From a bacterium (GTDB lineage: Bacteria; Armatimonadota; Zipacnadia; Zipacnadales; Zipacnadaceae): 5,597 nt of DNA. Positions 1 to 5,597 of the stretch are shown piece by piece; position 1 is the stretch's first letter, and each line of letters begins with the position of its first letter. The DNA lies in NCBI GenBank assembly GCA_030603495.1, contig JAUVXR010000057.1, positions 1 to 5,597 of the forward strand, given 5' to 3'. The position numbers were made by a program, and so were the translations under genes. The notes under the pieces are model-generated. The model worked only from the letters and a program-made list of their open reading frames with translations. It searched no databases and was not told the DNA's origin.

Positions 1-1787
1 GGCGGCACCTCTATGCGTGATATAGCACCACGAAGAGACCGCGTCTCGCCCCAGATAGCCTTGATGCTGCCAGAGCGCTGCTGTCTAGCAATCAGGTCGG
101 CTATTATCGATGCGTCGGTCATAGCTCGACGCCCGCCGATGGTGGTCACCTCCAGCTTTGCGGACAAAAACCCCGCCCGGTCAAATGTGGAGCGTACCGA
201 TACCACGTTGACCGTGGTATCTATGTCGATCGTCTTATGGCCCTGGACTGTGGCTTCTGAGTCTAGGCCAATCGTGTATCCCGGTCTGAATACTTGCCAA
301 AACTCAGTGGCCGAGACTTCATAGAAATCCGCAACGGTGTCATGTTGTTTGAGCCATCTAAGGGCCATATCACACAAAGCATTCGCCGTCAAGACGGGGT
401 GATAGAAAAAGGAATCATCTGGGGCTGCCGAGCTAATCTCGAATTCTATCATACGCTCGCGACGTCCGTAGGTCGTCTCCGCATTTGTGTTGCGAATGAA
501 ACCATCGTCTAGGTCCAGCTCATACGGCGCTGACATTTCTCGTGAGCTATCGGCCAGGACCGCATTCTCCGTTCTGGGATACACTCTAGTGACAAACTCG
601 GTAAGATCGGTCTTAGGCACCAATTGAGTCAACCGCACGTACGTTTCGTCGGGTTCCTCCAAACCAGAGGCAATGATGCCGGAAGGAGAGAAGCTGGTGA
701 ACCACTGCACCTCCATCATTCCGTAATTCAGCTCTGCTCGGAAATGTCCACTTATCTGCTCTTGCAACCGCTTCAGAGCCGCCAGCACAGTCATACCTGA
801 GATTAGATCGTAAGCAGGCTCATCCGTTGCCGCATACCCCGCCTGTTTCCAGGTGGCAGGCGCATAAGCCATGATCAGGTTCAAAGCATCCGCCGTGGGC
901 ACATCGGTATAGATCCGTGCATCGCGGATCTCGATCTCATCCGTGGCGGTAACGCCCAGCTTGTAAAAGCGTATCCAGAACCAGTTTCCCGCCGCATCTG
1001 TCGGCGTGACGCGCTCCCAATCTTCAGGCATGGTCCAGGTGATCTCGCCACTCTGGGCGAAGGTGTAGCTCCCGCTCTGTGTCCCATCCACCAGATCTGC
1101 AAGACCCGTCCAACCCCCCTCCTCAGCGAAATACTGTCCCTGTAGCGCGCCGGTTTCGCTCGGGTTTGGCGTTTCAAAGTCCAAGTAAGCACGATCGAAA
1201 CGGGTATCGAATCCCACATAGAGATACTCATACAAGAGACATTGGCAAGGATCACTCCATTGCGGCTGTCTCAACTTGCACGATTCGAAAGTAGTCAGGT
1301 CGGGGAGCGTGGGATCGCCAGCGGCGTTGTCATACATCCCTGGTCGGTCCCGATCATAGTCTGTGCAGTCTGACTCCATGCTCAACCAACGCACCCGCCC
1401 CCGCACGACAGTATCCGGAGCCACCATGCGTGCCCATCCCCGCTCCGAGATATTCAGTTCGGGAATAATCCGCGTAGCCAATTCGGAAAGTCGATCCTGA
1501 CCCGTAACGTAAAAGGTCGAGCCGCCCAGATTCATGGTCGGCTCGATACCTGAGATTGGTCCCGAACTCAACGCCTGTTCGATCTCCTCCAGCGTACCAT
1601 ACAGATCCAGTCGCCGCCCTTCAGCCAACAACGTATCGTTCGCCAGCGTCGCCCAGCACTCCACATGCCATTCACCCGCCCCATCGACCACCTCGGTATA
1701 GTTCCAGTCCCAGATCTCGTCAACGATACCTAACTCGGCACCGGCTGCGCTGAAGATGTGCGCGTGTAGATTGTCCACTCGTTCCAT
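1..1787 (-). CDS. Tail hub / tail tip protein (gp27-like hub or minor tail protein), 3' end outside window
   Basis: Read from an ATG at 1787, this frame has no stop for 595 codons and leaves the window still open; I checked every codon. The role inferred is the structural hub closing the distal tail and carrying the receptor-contact apparatus. Support: it directly follows the tape measure gene; the N-terminus (VDNLHAHIFSAAGAELGIVD) is a beta-rich start of a type seen in hub proteins; residues about 188-296 look like an inserted beta-sandwich (GW.GL.DLVDGT, then SGEITWTMPEDW, then NWFWIRFY); residues about 390-560 resemble hub domains (DLTEFVTRVYPRTENA, YGRRERMIEFEI, and FRPGYTIGLDSE at about 500). 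Cysteines 141, 170, 181 and 183 form a cluster. The start overlaps the tape measure stop by one base (TGATG). Shine-Dalgarno pairing is weak (AGAGG, 12 nt upstream), so coupling is likely. No peptidase or lysozyme motif was seen. The family call rests on pattern memory. Tail hub is fairly secure; the exact family is not. Confidence 0.8.
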   Translation of the reverse strand, partial: MERVDNLHAHIFSAAGAELGIVDEIWDWNYTEVVDGAGEWHVECWATLANDTLLAEGRRLDLYGTLEEIEQALSSGPISGIEPTMNLGGSTFYVTGQDRLSELATRIIPELNISERGWARMVAPDTVVRGRVRWLSMESDCTDYDRDRPGMYDNAAGDPTLPDLTTFESCKLRQPQWSDPCQCLLYEYLYVGFDTRFDRAYLDFETPNPSETGALQGQYFAEEGGWTGLADLVDGTQSGSYTFAQSGEITWTMPEDWERVTPTDAAGNWFWIRFYKLGVTATDEIEIRDARIYTDVPTADALNLIMAYAPATWKQAGYAATDEPAYDLISGMTVLAALKRLQEQISGHFRAELNYGMMEVQWFTSFSPSGIIASGLEEPDETYVRLTQLVPKTDLTEFVTRVYPRTENAVLADSSREMSAPYELDLDDGFIRNTNAETTYGRRERMIEFEISSAAPDDSFFYHPVLTANALCDMALRWLKQHDTVADFYEVSATEFWQVFRPGYTIGLDSEATVQGHKTIDIDTTVNVVSVRSTFDRAGFLSAKLEVTTIGGRRAMTDASIIADLIARQQRSGSIKAIWGETRSLRGAISRIEVP

Positions 1788-4537
1788 CAGGATAGATAGC
1801 CTCTATGTTTCAGCTCGCGGATCACGACCTCCCCAGCCCGATCGGGATCAGGCGAAACAACGACGATATCCCGAAAAGTGACCGTCGTGCTCGGGCCCTC
1901 AACAACAGCGGGCATCCCTTCTGCTGGGGCCATCCCCCCTCCTCCTCTGAACGAAGGTGGTGATCTACCCAGCCCAAGATCCTGCCAATTCTGCGGAAGC
2001 AGCTTTCTCCATTCCTCTTTCCATGTCCAGGGCCGTGTTATGACCGCAATATCTTGCGCCAACAACTCCAAAGCTCCTGCGACCGCTGCCGTCCACCCAC
2101 TTCGCGTCTCTTCACTGGCCAACTCATCGATGACTCCTTGCGCCAATCCCTTTGCTAGGCCCTTGCCAATGGCTATCATCATGAGGTTGATATTGAGCGC
2201 AGCAGCGCCCAAATTCGTCGCAAGAGTCTCCATCGTGGCGCTGGCCTCTATCTCACTGCCAAGCAATTCGCGGATGCCTTCTATGATACCCGAGGCCAGT
2301 GTGTGACCGATCGTTTCCAGCGTCGCTTGGGTATCCGCGCTCTCGGCCCACTCACGGCCCCGCGCGGTGATGGGAATCAACCATTCAGCAGCAGCCAGTA
2401 GGCCTTCTTTCAGCCATTCGGGAATCTGTGCGCCGATAGCAATGATAGCAGCCCTCAGACCCCCTATACGCTCCATCACAGGCAAGAATTCACCAGCAAC
2501 TTCGATCTTCTCGCCAGTCTTTTCCCATGTGCCCAGCCACATCTTTTCCAAAGCTCCGGAAATCTTGTCCCTGAGTCCGGTGAGATCGACCACCACTCCA
2601 GCGAAGAGAAGTGCGGTCTCCACAGCCTCGATCAAACCCTTCTCCTCGAAGATTGTCCTTACGGTGTTCCATTTGCGCTGTATGCTCGCAAAGAGCTCGC
2701 TGAAATCCACTTCCACCCCAAGAATATCCAGGGCTGCCTCGAGGGCCCCAACGAAACCCTCGGCAGCAAGTACGTCCCTGAACTCCCGAAAAGCTTCGGG
2801 CAGCTTTCCCAGGAACTCTTTCGTCCTCTCGATCGCAATCGGAATCTTGGTCTGTAGCCATTCCTGCATCGATCGAAGGGCGGGCTGCAATTTGCCTTCC
2901 CAAAACGTCCTCACCCACGCGCGGATGCCCCCCCAGTCTTTGGCCCAGGCAACGGCCAGTAATCCCACGGCCGCGATGATCAATCCCATCGGGCTTATCA
3001 GAGCGCCAAGCCCTGAGACCAGGGGCCCCAGAACCATGAGCACCGGCCCCAGAGCCGCTGCTATGGCCAGGAATCCCAGGATGTTCGTCTGCACCGACTC
3101 GTCCAGATTGTCGAACCAATCCACGGCCTTCTGTAGCGTGGCGATGAGAGGAGGTATGTACCGATCCATGAGCATGCGCAGTTTGGGTATCACCATCTTG
3201 CCCACGCTGATAGCGATGTCCCGAAACCGGTTTCGCACGATCTTCAACTGCTCCGTGAACGTCGCATAGCGCTTCTCGGCTTCCTCTGTCAGCGCAGTGT
3301 TCTCTCCCCAGGCATCTGACGAGAGATTTATCGCTCGCCGGAACAGATCCCCCGCACCCGAGGCCCGCAGTAGGGCATCCCGGACTCGAATTTCGGACAT
3401 CCCCAGCTCATCCAATACGCCGAAGACATCCTCGCCCTCGTCCCGCATTTTGCCCAATCCCTCGACGAAGGCGACGATGGCCGCCGCCGCATCCATCTCG
3501 AACAGATCCCGAAACTTGCCCACGTGCATCCCGGCCACTTCAGCGAACTTCTTCAGCTTCTTCGGATCCAGCGCCTGGCCTTGGCTCGCCTCCAGTTGGG
3601 CCAGCATTTCCTGGGTGGCGGCGATCTCATCCCTGTATTTGTCTATCCTCAACTGGTTGGCCATTCGGGTAGATTCTTTGGTCTTCTCGGTGAATTCGCT
3701 CTGTCTCTGCTCCGCTATGTCCAGCTGACTGTTCAACAAGCCCAGCATGGCCTGCTGTTTGGCCATCGCCTCGGTATTGTCCACCGCCCCGGTCGTGGCC
3801 GACCCGACCGCGCTGGCCATGTCGATCATCACCCGAGAGAAGGCCGAGCCACCCGCCTGGGCCTCGATTCCGACGCTGGACAGGCCCCCCGCCAGACCCA
3901 AGATCTGCGCGTTGCTCATCCCTATGATCGAGCCAGCCCCAGCCAAGCGCAGACCCATCGCCACGATCTCCGACTCTGTGGTCGCCAGGTTGTTCCCCAG
4001 CGCCACTACGGTGCTGCCCAATTCATCGAATTGGTCTTGTGGCATCTGGGTGATGTTCGCCAGTCGCGCCAGCTGAACCGCCGCATCGGTGGAGGACATA
4101 TTGGTCGCCACGCCCAGGTTGATCATCGTCTCGGTAAAATCCAGCAGATATTCCTTAGCGATGCCCAACTGCCCGGCCGCTTCCATCACCGCCGCGATCT
4201 CTTCCGGGGTCGCAGAGATGCGCTTCGACATCGCTCGGATGCCCGTCTCCAGTGCGGCGTATTCCTCCTCGGTGGCGTCCACCGTCTTGCGCACGCCGGC
4301 GAAGGCGGTCTCAAAATCGGCGGCCGCCTTGACCACCAGTGTCCCGAGCCCCAGGATCGGTGCGGTGACCTTCATGGATAACTGCTTGCCCACAGCGGCC
4401 ATCTTCTTGCCCACGCTCTTGAGGGCGCCGGAGAGCTTCGCCTCGATGCTCTTGTGCGCCCTCTTGAGGTCTTCGTTTAAGCCGCTCAGATCGGCCGTTA
4501 TCGGGACCTTGGCCCTGCCCAGGATCGATTCAGTCAC
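1787..4537 (-). CDS. Phage tail tape measure protein (TP901 type)
   Basis: A 916-residue tape measure protein: it spans the inside of the tail tube, sets tail length during assembly and is ejected at infection. Visible layout: residues 1-60 amphipathic and Lys-rich; about 65-250 resembles the TP901/PhageMin_Tail core (AAADFETAFAGVRKTVDATE, then MEAAGQLGIA, LGVATNMSSTDAAVQLARLA and AGGSAFSRVM); about 256-320 is a charged coiled coil that seems to interrupt the core, which resumes to about 440; 484-531 is strongly hydrophobic (GFLAIAAALGPVLMVLGPLV and on), as expected of the segment that reaches the host membrane; 586-655 holds two copies of a 40-residue repeat; a GGGG linker at 865-868 leads to a short beta-like C-terminus (TVTFRDIVVVSP). 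At about 0.15 nm per residue the tail would be roughly 130-140 nm (inference). The start is GTG at 4537 with AGGGAAGGAAG 7 nt upstream, overlapping the upstream stop by 8 nt. No peptidoglycan hydrolase motif was seen. Confidence 0.96.
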   Translation of the reverse strand: MTESILGRAKVPITADLSGLNEDLKRAHKSIEAKLSGALKSVGKKMAAVGKQLSMKVTAPILGLGTLVVKAAADFETAFAGVRKTVDATEEEYAALETGIRAMSKRISATPEEIAAVMEAAGQLGIAKEYLLDFTETMINLGVATNMSSTDAAVQLARLANITQMPQDQFDELGSTVVALGNNLATTESEIVAMGLRLAGAGSIIGMSNAQILGLAGGLSSVGIEAQAGGSAFSRVMIDMASAVGSATTGAVDNTEAMAKQQAMLGLLNSQLDIAEQRQSEFTEKTKESTRMANQLRIDKYRDEIAATQEMLAQLEASQGQALDPKKLKKFAEVAGMHVGKFRDLFEMDAAAAIVAFVEGLGKMRDEGEDVFGVLDELGMSEIRVRDALLRASGAGDLFRRAINLSSDAWGENTALTEEAEKRYATFTEQLKIVRNRFRDIAISVGKMVIPKLRMLMDRYIPPLIATLQKAVDWFDNLDESVQTNILGFLAIAAALGPVLMVLGPLVSGLGALISPMGLIIAAVGLLAVAWAKDWGGIRAWVRTFWEGKLQPALRSMQEWLQTKIPIAIERTKEFLGKLPEAFREFRDVLAAEGFVGALEAALDILGVEVDFSELFASIQRKWNTVRTIFEEKGLIEAVETALLFAGVVVDLTGLRDKISGALEKMWLGTWEKTGEKIEVAGEFLPVMERIGGLRAAIIAIGAQIPEWLKEGLLAAAEWLIPITARGREWAESADTQATLETIGHTLASGIIEGIRELLGSEIEASATMETLATNLGAAALNINLMMIAIGKGLAKGLAQGVIDELASEETRSGWTAAVAGALELLAQDIAVITRPWTWKEEWRKLLPQNWQDLGLGRSPPSFRGGGGMAPAEGMPAVVEGPSTTVTFRDIVVVSPDPDRAGEVVIRELKHRGYLS
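2573..2782 (-). repeat. Diverged tandem 40-residue repeat inside the tape measure protein
   Basis: Tape measure residues 586-615 and 626-655 align without gaps at a period of exactly 40. Eleven of 30 residues are identical: R587/R627, G594/G634, A598/A638, E600/E640, A602/A642, L603/L643, G607/G647, V608/V648, V610/V650, D611/D651 and L615/L655. The shared form is 'R....(E)..G...A.E.AL...GV.VD...L', which looks like a helix-turn-strand unit. DNA copies are about 2693-2782 and 2573-2662. The resemblance is at the protein level only, suggesting an old duplication. Confidence 0.7.
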
Positions 4538-5329
4538 CGCTTTGCTTCCTTCCCTGTTGCTGGCGCTTTGCGGCCATGCGCTTCACTATCTCTGCGTGGT
4601 CATGGCCACGCTTGGCAGCCTCATCCCCACTCAACTTCTTCGCTGCCGGCATGCGCATAAGCCTCCTCAGCGACGGGAGTCGCTTGGCTCGCCCCAATGC
4701 CGCGATATGCCACGCCAGCCATGCCGCCCGCTGGCGTTCGCGGTCGTAGCGCCATGCCGCTGCCTCGAATGCCAGCGCCGTCTCTCGGGGCGTCATTCGC
4801 CAGAACTCGCCCACCGACAGGCCAACCTTCAGCGCGTCAGCCAGGAGCGTCGGCCAATGCCACCCCTGGCTCAGTCCCCTGGGGGGGATTCGTCGGCCTC
4901 CAGATCGTTCGGCAGATCGAACTCGAGCGGGGAATAGCTGAGTACCTCCGCCAGAGCTTCAAAGACGGCCACCAGCGCTGCCCGGAATCCTGCAGTATCG
5001 AGAATATCCCAGGCGTCGTTGAGCGCGTAGGGCCGGCTGCCATCGCGGGCATCGCGCCGGCCCCCCTCCAACCCCACGAGCAACAGCTGTACCAGATCGC
5101 CCATGCTCAGAGTCATCTCAGAGATTGTGCTGGCGATCTGCAGTATTGGCTTGCCGGTCACTCGCTCCGCCCGGAATATGGCCCGGTTGGTGAATAGGAT
5201 CGGATAGCTCTGATCTCCTGCTTGCAGGAAAGCTTCGCCCCGCGCCCCGGCGCCACGGGATTCTCGCTGCCTTTTCGGCCGACGGCCGTTTTCCCTTTGT
5301 GGCCGACGGCCACTTTCCCTTTGGGCCAT
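4530..5329 (-). CDS. Tail assembly chaperone, long -1 frameshift product (GT-type fusion)
   Basis: The proposed protein is read from ATG 5329 to CCA at 4882-4880, slips back one base, and continues from AGG at 4880-4878 to TGA at 4530-4532: 150 + 116 = 266 residues. It is the analogue of lambda gpGT, which binds the tape measure and recruits tube subunits. The downstream part carries GWHWPTLLADALKVGL followed by VGEFWRMTPRETALAF and an Arg/Lys-rich tail. This matches the pattern W..L...L..GL....FW..TP.E that I recall for Rcc01693-type tail chaperones (Phage_TAC_6). The conserved WHWPTLL part lies upstream of the first ATG, GTG or TTG in that frame (GTG 4814). The frame has been open only since a TGA at 4959-4961, with no canonical start before 4814, so frameshifting best explains how the whole domain is made. 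Its end overlaps the tape measure start. A stand-alone 94-aa protein from GTG 4814 is possible but would lack half the motif. Confidence 0.82.
4545..4555 (-). promoter_or_regulatory. Ribosome binding site of the tape measure gene
   Basis: The purine run AGGGAAGGAAG ends 7 nt before GTG 4537. It lies inside the end of the frameshifted chaperone frame. It decides the GTG start, which gives the N-terminus MTESILGRAK and an 8-nt overlap (GTGACTGA) with the upstream stop. Confidence 0.7.
4839..4871 (-). promoter_or_regulatory. Predicted frameshift-stimulating hairpin
   Basis: In the mRNA, AGCCAGG (4871-4865) pairs perfectly with CCUGGCU (4845-4839), giving a 7-bp, GC-rich stem around a 19-nt loop. 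Inside the loop, GGC (4861-4859) can pair with GCC (4854-4852). The stem starts 8 nt after the last base of the slippery heptamer, within the range typical for stimulators of -1 frameshifting. The pairing is seen in the sequence; its function is inferred and a pseudoknot was not excluded. Confidence 0.5.
4871..5329 (-). CDS. Tail assembly chaperone, short product (G-type, GTA gp10/TAC_11-like)
   Basis: A 152-residue product of normal decoding, made in excess over the frameshifted form in this class of system. The core begins around residue 29 (ARGEAFLQAGDQSYPILFTN), then RAIFRAERVTGKPILQI, a dipped segment MTLSMGDLVQLLLVGLEG and an acidic C-terminus ending ESPPGD. This fits the pattern I recall for the gene-transfer-agent gp10-like chaperone family: RGE, a short beta hairpin, 'al...E...g.sl..i' and 's..dl..ll..GL'. 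Those proteins usually start just before the RGE, so the first 28 or so residues are an extra Arg-rich extension (10 Arg in 30 residues) built from QRE-S/N-GRRP repeats. ATG 5329 lies 1 nt after the tube stop, with GGAG 5 nt upstream (5335-5338). No later ATG start is seen before the core. The chaperone role is well supported by position and motifs; membership of the exact family is moderately sure. Confidence 0.9.
   Translation of the reverse strand: MAQRESGRRPQRENGRRPKRQRESRGAGARGEAFLQAGDQSYPILFTNRAIFRAERVTGKPILQIASTISEMTLSMGDLVQLLLVGLEGGRRDARDGSRPYALNDAWDILDTAGFRAALVAVFEALAEVLSYSPLEFDLPNDLEADESPPGD
4880..4886 (-). promoter_or_regulatory. -1 ribosomal frameshift slippery site C CCC CCA
   Basis: The short chaperone frame reads TCC CCC CCA GGG GAC TGA here. 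The heptamer C_CCC_CCA fits X_XXY_YYZ with X = Y = C and Z = A, letting both tRNAs re-pair one base upstream. The -1 frame is exactly the one that encodes the FWRMTPRE domain. The zero-frame stop lies only two codons after the heptamer. Poly-C slip sites are less usual than G_GGA_AAx or A_AAA_AAG types in phage tail genes. One extra C in a homopolymer of seven would instead fuse the two frames outright, so an assembly error is the main alternative. Confidence 0.75.
5277..5324 (-). repeat. Two tandem 24-bp repeats at the start of the chaperone gene
   Basis: Units 5277-5300 and 5301-5324 match at 21 of 24 positions. They keep the reading frame and encode the repeated peptide QRE-S/N-GRRP. Each centres on a palindrome around a single central base: CGGCCG-A-CGGCCG (5276-5288) and GTGGCCG-A-CGGCCAC (5299-5313). 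The outer pair differs between the copies but stays complementary (C5276/G5288 against T5300/A5312). In mRNA each could form a 5- or 6-bp hairpin with a three-base loop, 14-51 nt after the start codon. Confidence 0.85.
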
Positions 5330-5330
5330 G

Positions 5331-5597
5331 TTAGCTCCAATACTCCGACCACTCGCCGTCGATCGTCAAATCAGCGGAAACGGTCGCCTCCCCCTGATCC
5401 GGCATCCCACTGCTCAGCCCAGTCACCACCGCATAGGCATACTCCAAGGCTGCCTCAGATTCCTGGCGCTGGACCTGGATCAACTCGCCAAGCCGCATCG
5501 CATCCCGCAAGGCCGCATAAGCCAGACAATCGGGCACATACAGCGCATCCAGCGATACGGTAGCACCATACCGCCCAGGGATCACTCGCCTAGCCCG
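5331..5597 (-). CDS. Major tail tube protein, C-terminal 88 residues (5' end outside window)
   Basis: The frame is open to the right edge of the window, so the start lies beyond it; the GTG at 5585 is an internal codon (RARRVIPG) rather than the start. The product is the subunit that stacks in rings to form the tail tube. The visible part shows the C-terminal half of a tube-type beta sandwich: RRVIPGRYGATVSLDALY, AYAALRDAMRLGELIQV, LEYAYAVVTGLSSGMP and ATVSADLTIDGEWS. The sequence 'G....tvsl..ly', then 'ay..L.dA...Ge...v', then 'A.vt.ls...p....a..s..l...Gew' is typical of phage tail tube proteins of the TP901-1 or GTA kind. It ends in TAA, 1 nt before the chaperone start, which is the standard tail gene order. 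Tube proteins are made in large amounts, and the repeats just downstream may help lower chaperone translation relative to it (speculation). Confidence 0.9.
   Translation of the reverse strand, partial: RARRVIPGRYGATVSLDALYVPDCLAYAALRDAMRLGELIQVQRQESEAALEYAYAVVTGLSSGMPDQGEATVSADLTIDGEWSEYWS

Noticed and set aside
881-1255. 124-codon minus-strand open frame in the left part
   Set aside because: It lies inside the long open hub frame, which covers the region without any stop; the product has no coherent pattern.
2490-3119. 209-codon minus-strand open frame inside the tape measure in another frame
   Set aside because: Gly/Arg/Ser-rich alternate reading of tape measure codons; no RBS or motif.
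2367-3269. 300-codon plus-strand open frame antisense to the tape measure
   Set aside because: Composition is Ser/Ala/Pro/Arg-rich with no recognisable domain, and it lies wholly opposite a convincing tape measure gene; a shadow of GC-biased codons.
3524-4381. 285-codon plus-strand open frame, His/Arg/Leu-rich
   Set aside because: Typical antisense shadow with low complexity and no motif, opposite the TP901-type core.
1787-4537. Peptidoglycan hydrolase domain in the tape measure
   Set aside because: I looked for lysozyme, SLT (E-S-G-type) and M23 (HxxxD/HxH) motifs in the protein and saw none.
4530-4814. Stand-alone 94-aa gene from GTG 4814
   Set aside because: The start cuts the chaperone motif in two, and the nearest purine run (GAAGG) lies more than 10 nt upstream. 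The frameshift reading keeps the whole domain. Independent initiation remains a minor possibility.
4089-4937. 282-codon plus-strand open frame across the tape measure start and chaperone
   Set aside because: It crosses two well-supported opposite-strand genes and shows no domain.
5276-5324. 24-bp repeats as a CRISPR fragment or transcription terminator
   Set aside because: The copies are directly adjacent with no spacers, are in frame with coding sequence, and the short stems lack a following U-run.

Overview
This window is a near-gapless block of late structural genes for a long non-contractile tail, all on the minus strand, so transcription runs from high to low coordinates. It comes from a siphovirus, a prophage or a gene-transfer-agent-like tail. 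No integrase, head, lysis or host gene is present, so free phage and prophage cannot be told apart. Base composition is moderately GC-rich and nothing identifies the host. The tail chaperones resemble, by motif memory only, the types found in Rhodobacter gene transfer agent and many environmental siphoviruses.

In transcription order: (1) the C-terminal end of the major tail tube protein (5331-5597, start outside the window); (2) a tail assembly chaperone (4871-5329, 152 aa), which I read as the short product of a -1 programmed frameshift gene; (3) its frameshift extension down to 4530, giving a 266-aa long product that contains a second chaperone-type domain with an FWRMTPRE motif; (4) a 916-aa tape measure protein (1787-4537); (5) a tail hub/tip protein beginning at 1787 and running off the left edge, at least 595 codons and fully open. 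The apparent gene desert at 1-1786 is therefore entirely coding.

Junctions are tight: 1 nt between tube and chaperone, an 8-nt overlap between the chaperone extension and tape measure, and a 1-nt overlap between tape measure and hub. This fits one polycistronic mRNA with translational coupling. Tube subunits would polymerise around the tape measure, whose length sets tail length. The short and long chaperones would keep the tape measure soluble and recruit tube subunits, and the hub would close the distal end.

The most notable features are a C-CCC-CCA slippery heptamer followed after 8 nt by a 7-bp stem; an Arg-rich N-terminal extension on the chaperone encoded by a 24-bp tandem repeat whose two palindromes differ by a compensating base pair; a 40-residue internal duplication in the tape measure; and a four-cysteine cluster in the hub protein. 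No promoter, terminator, tRNA, CRISPR array or insertion sequence was seen.
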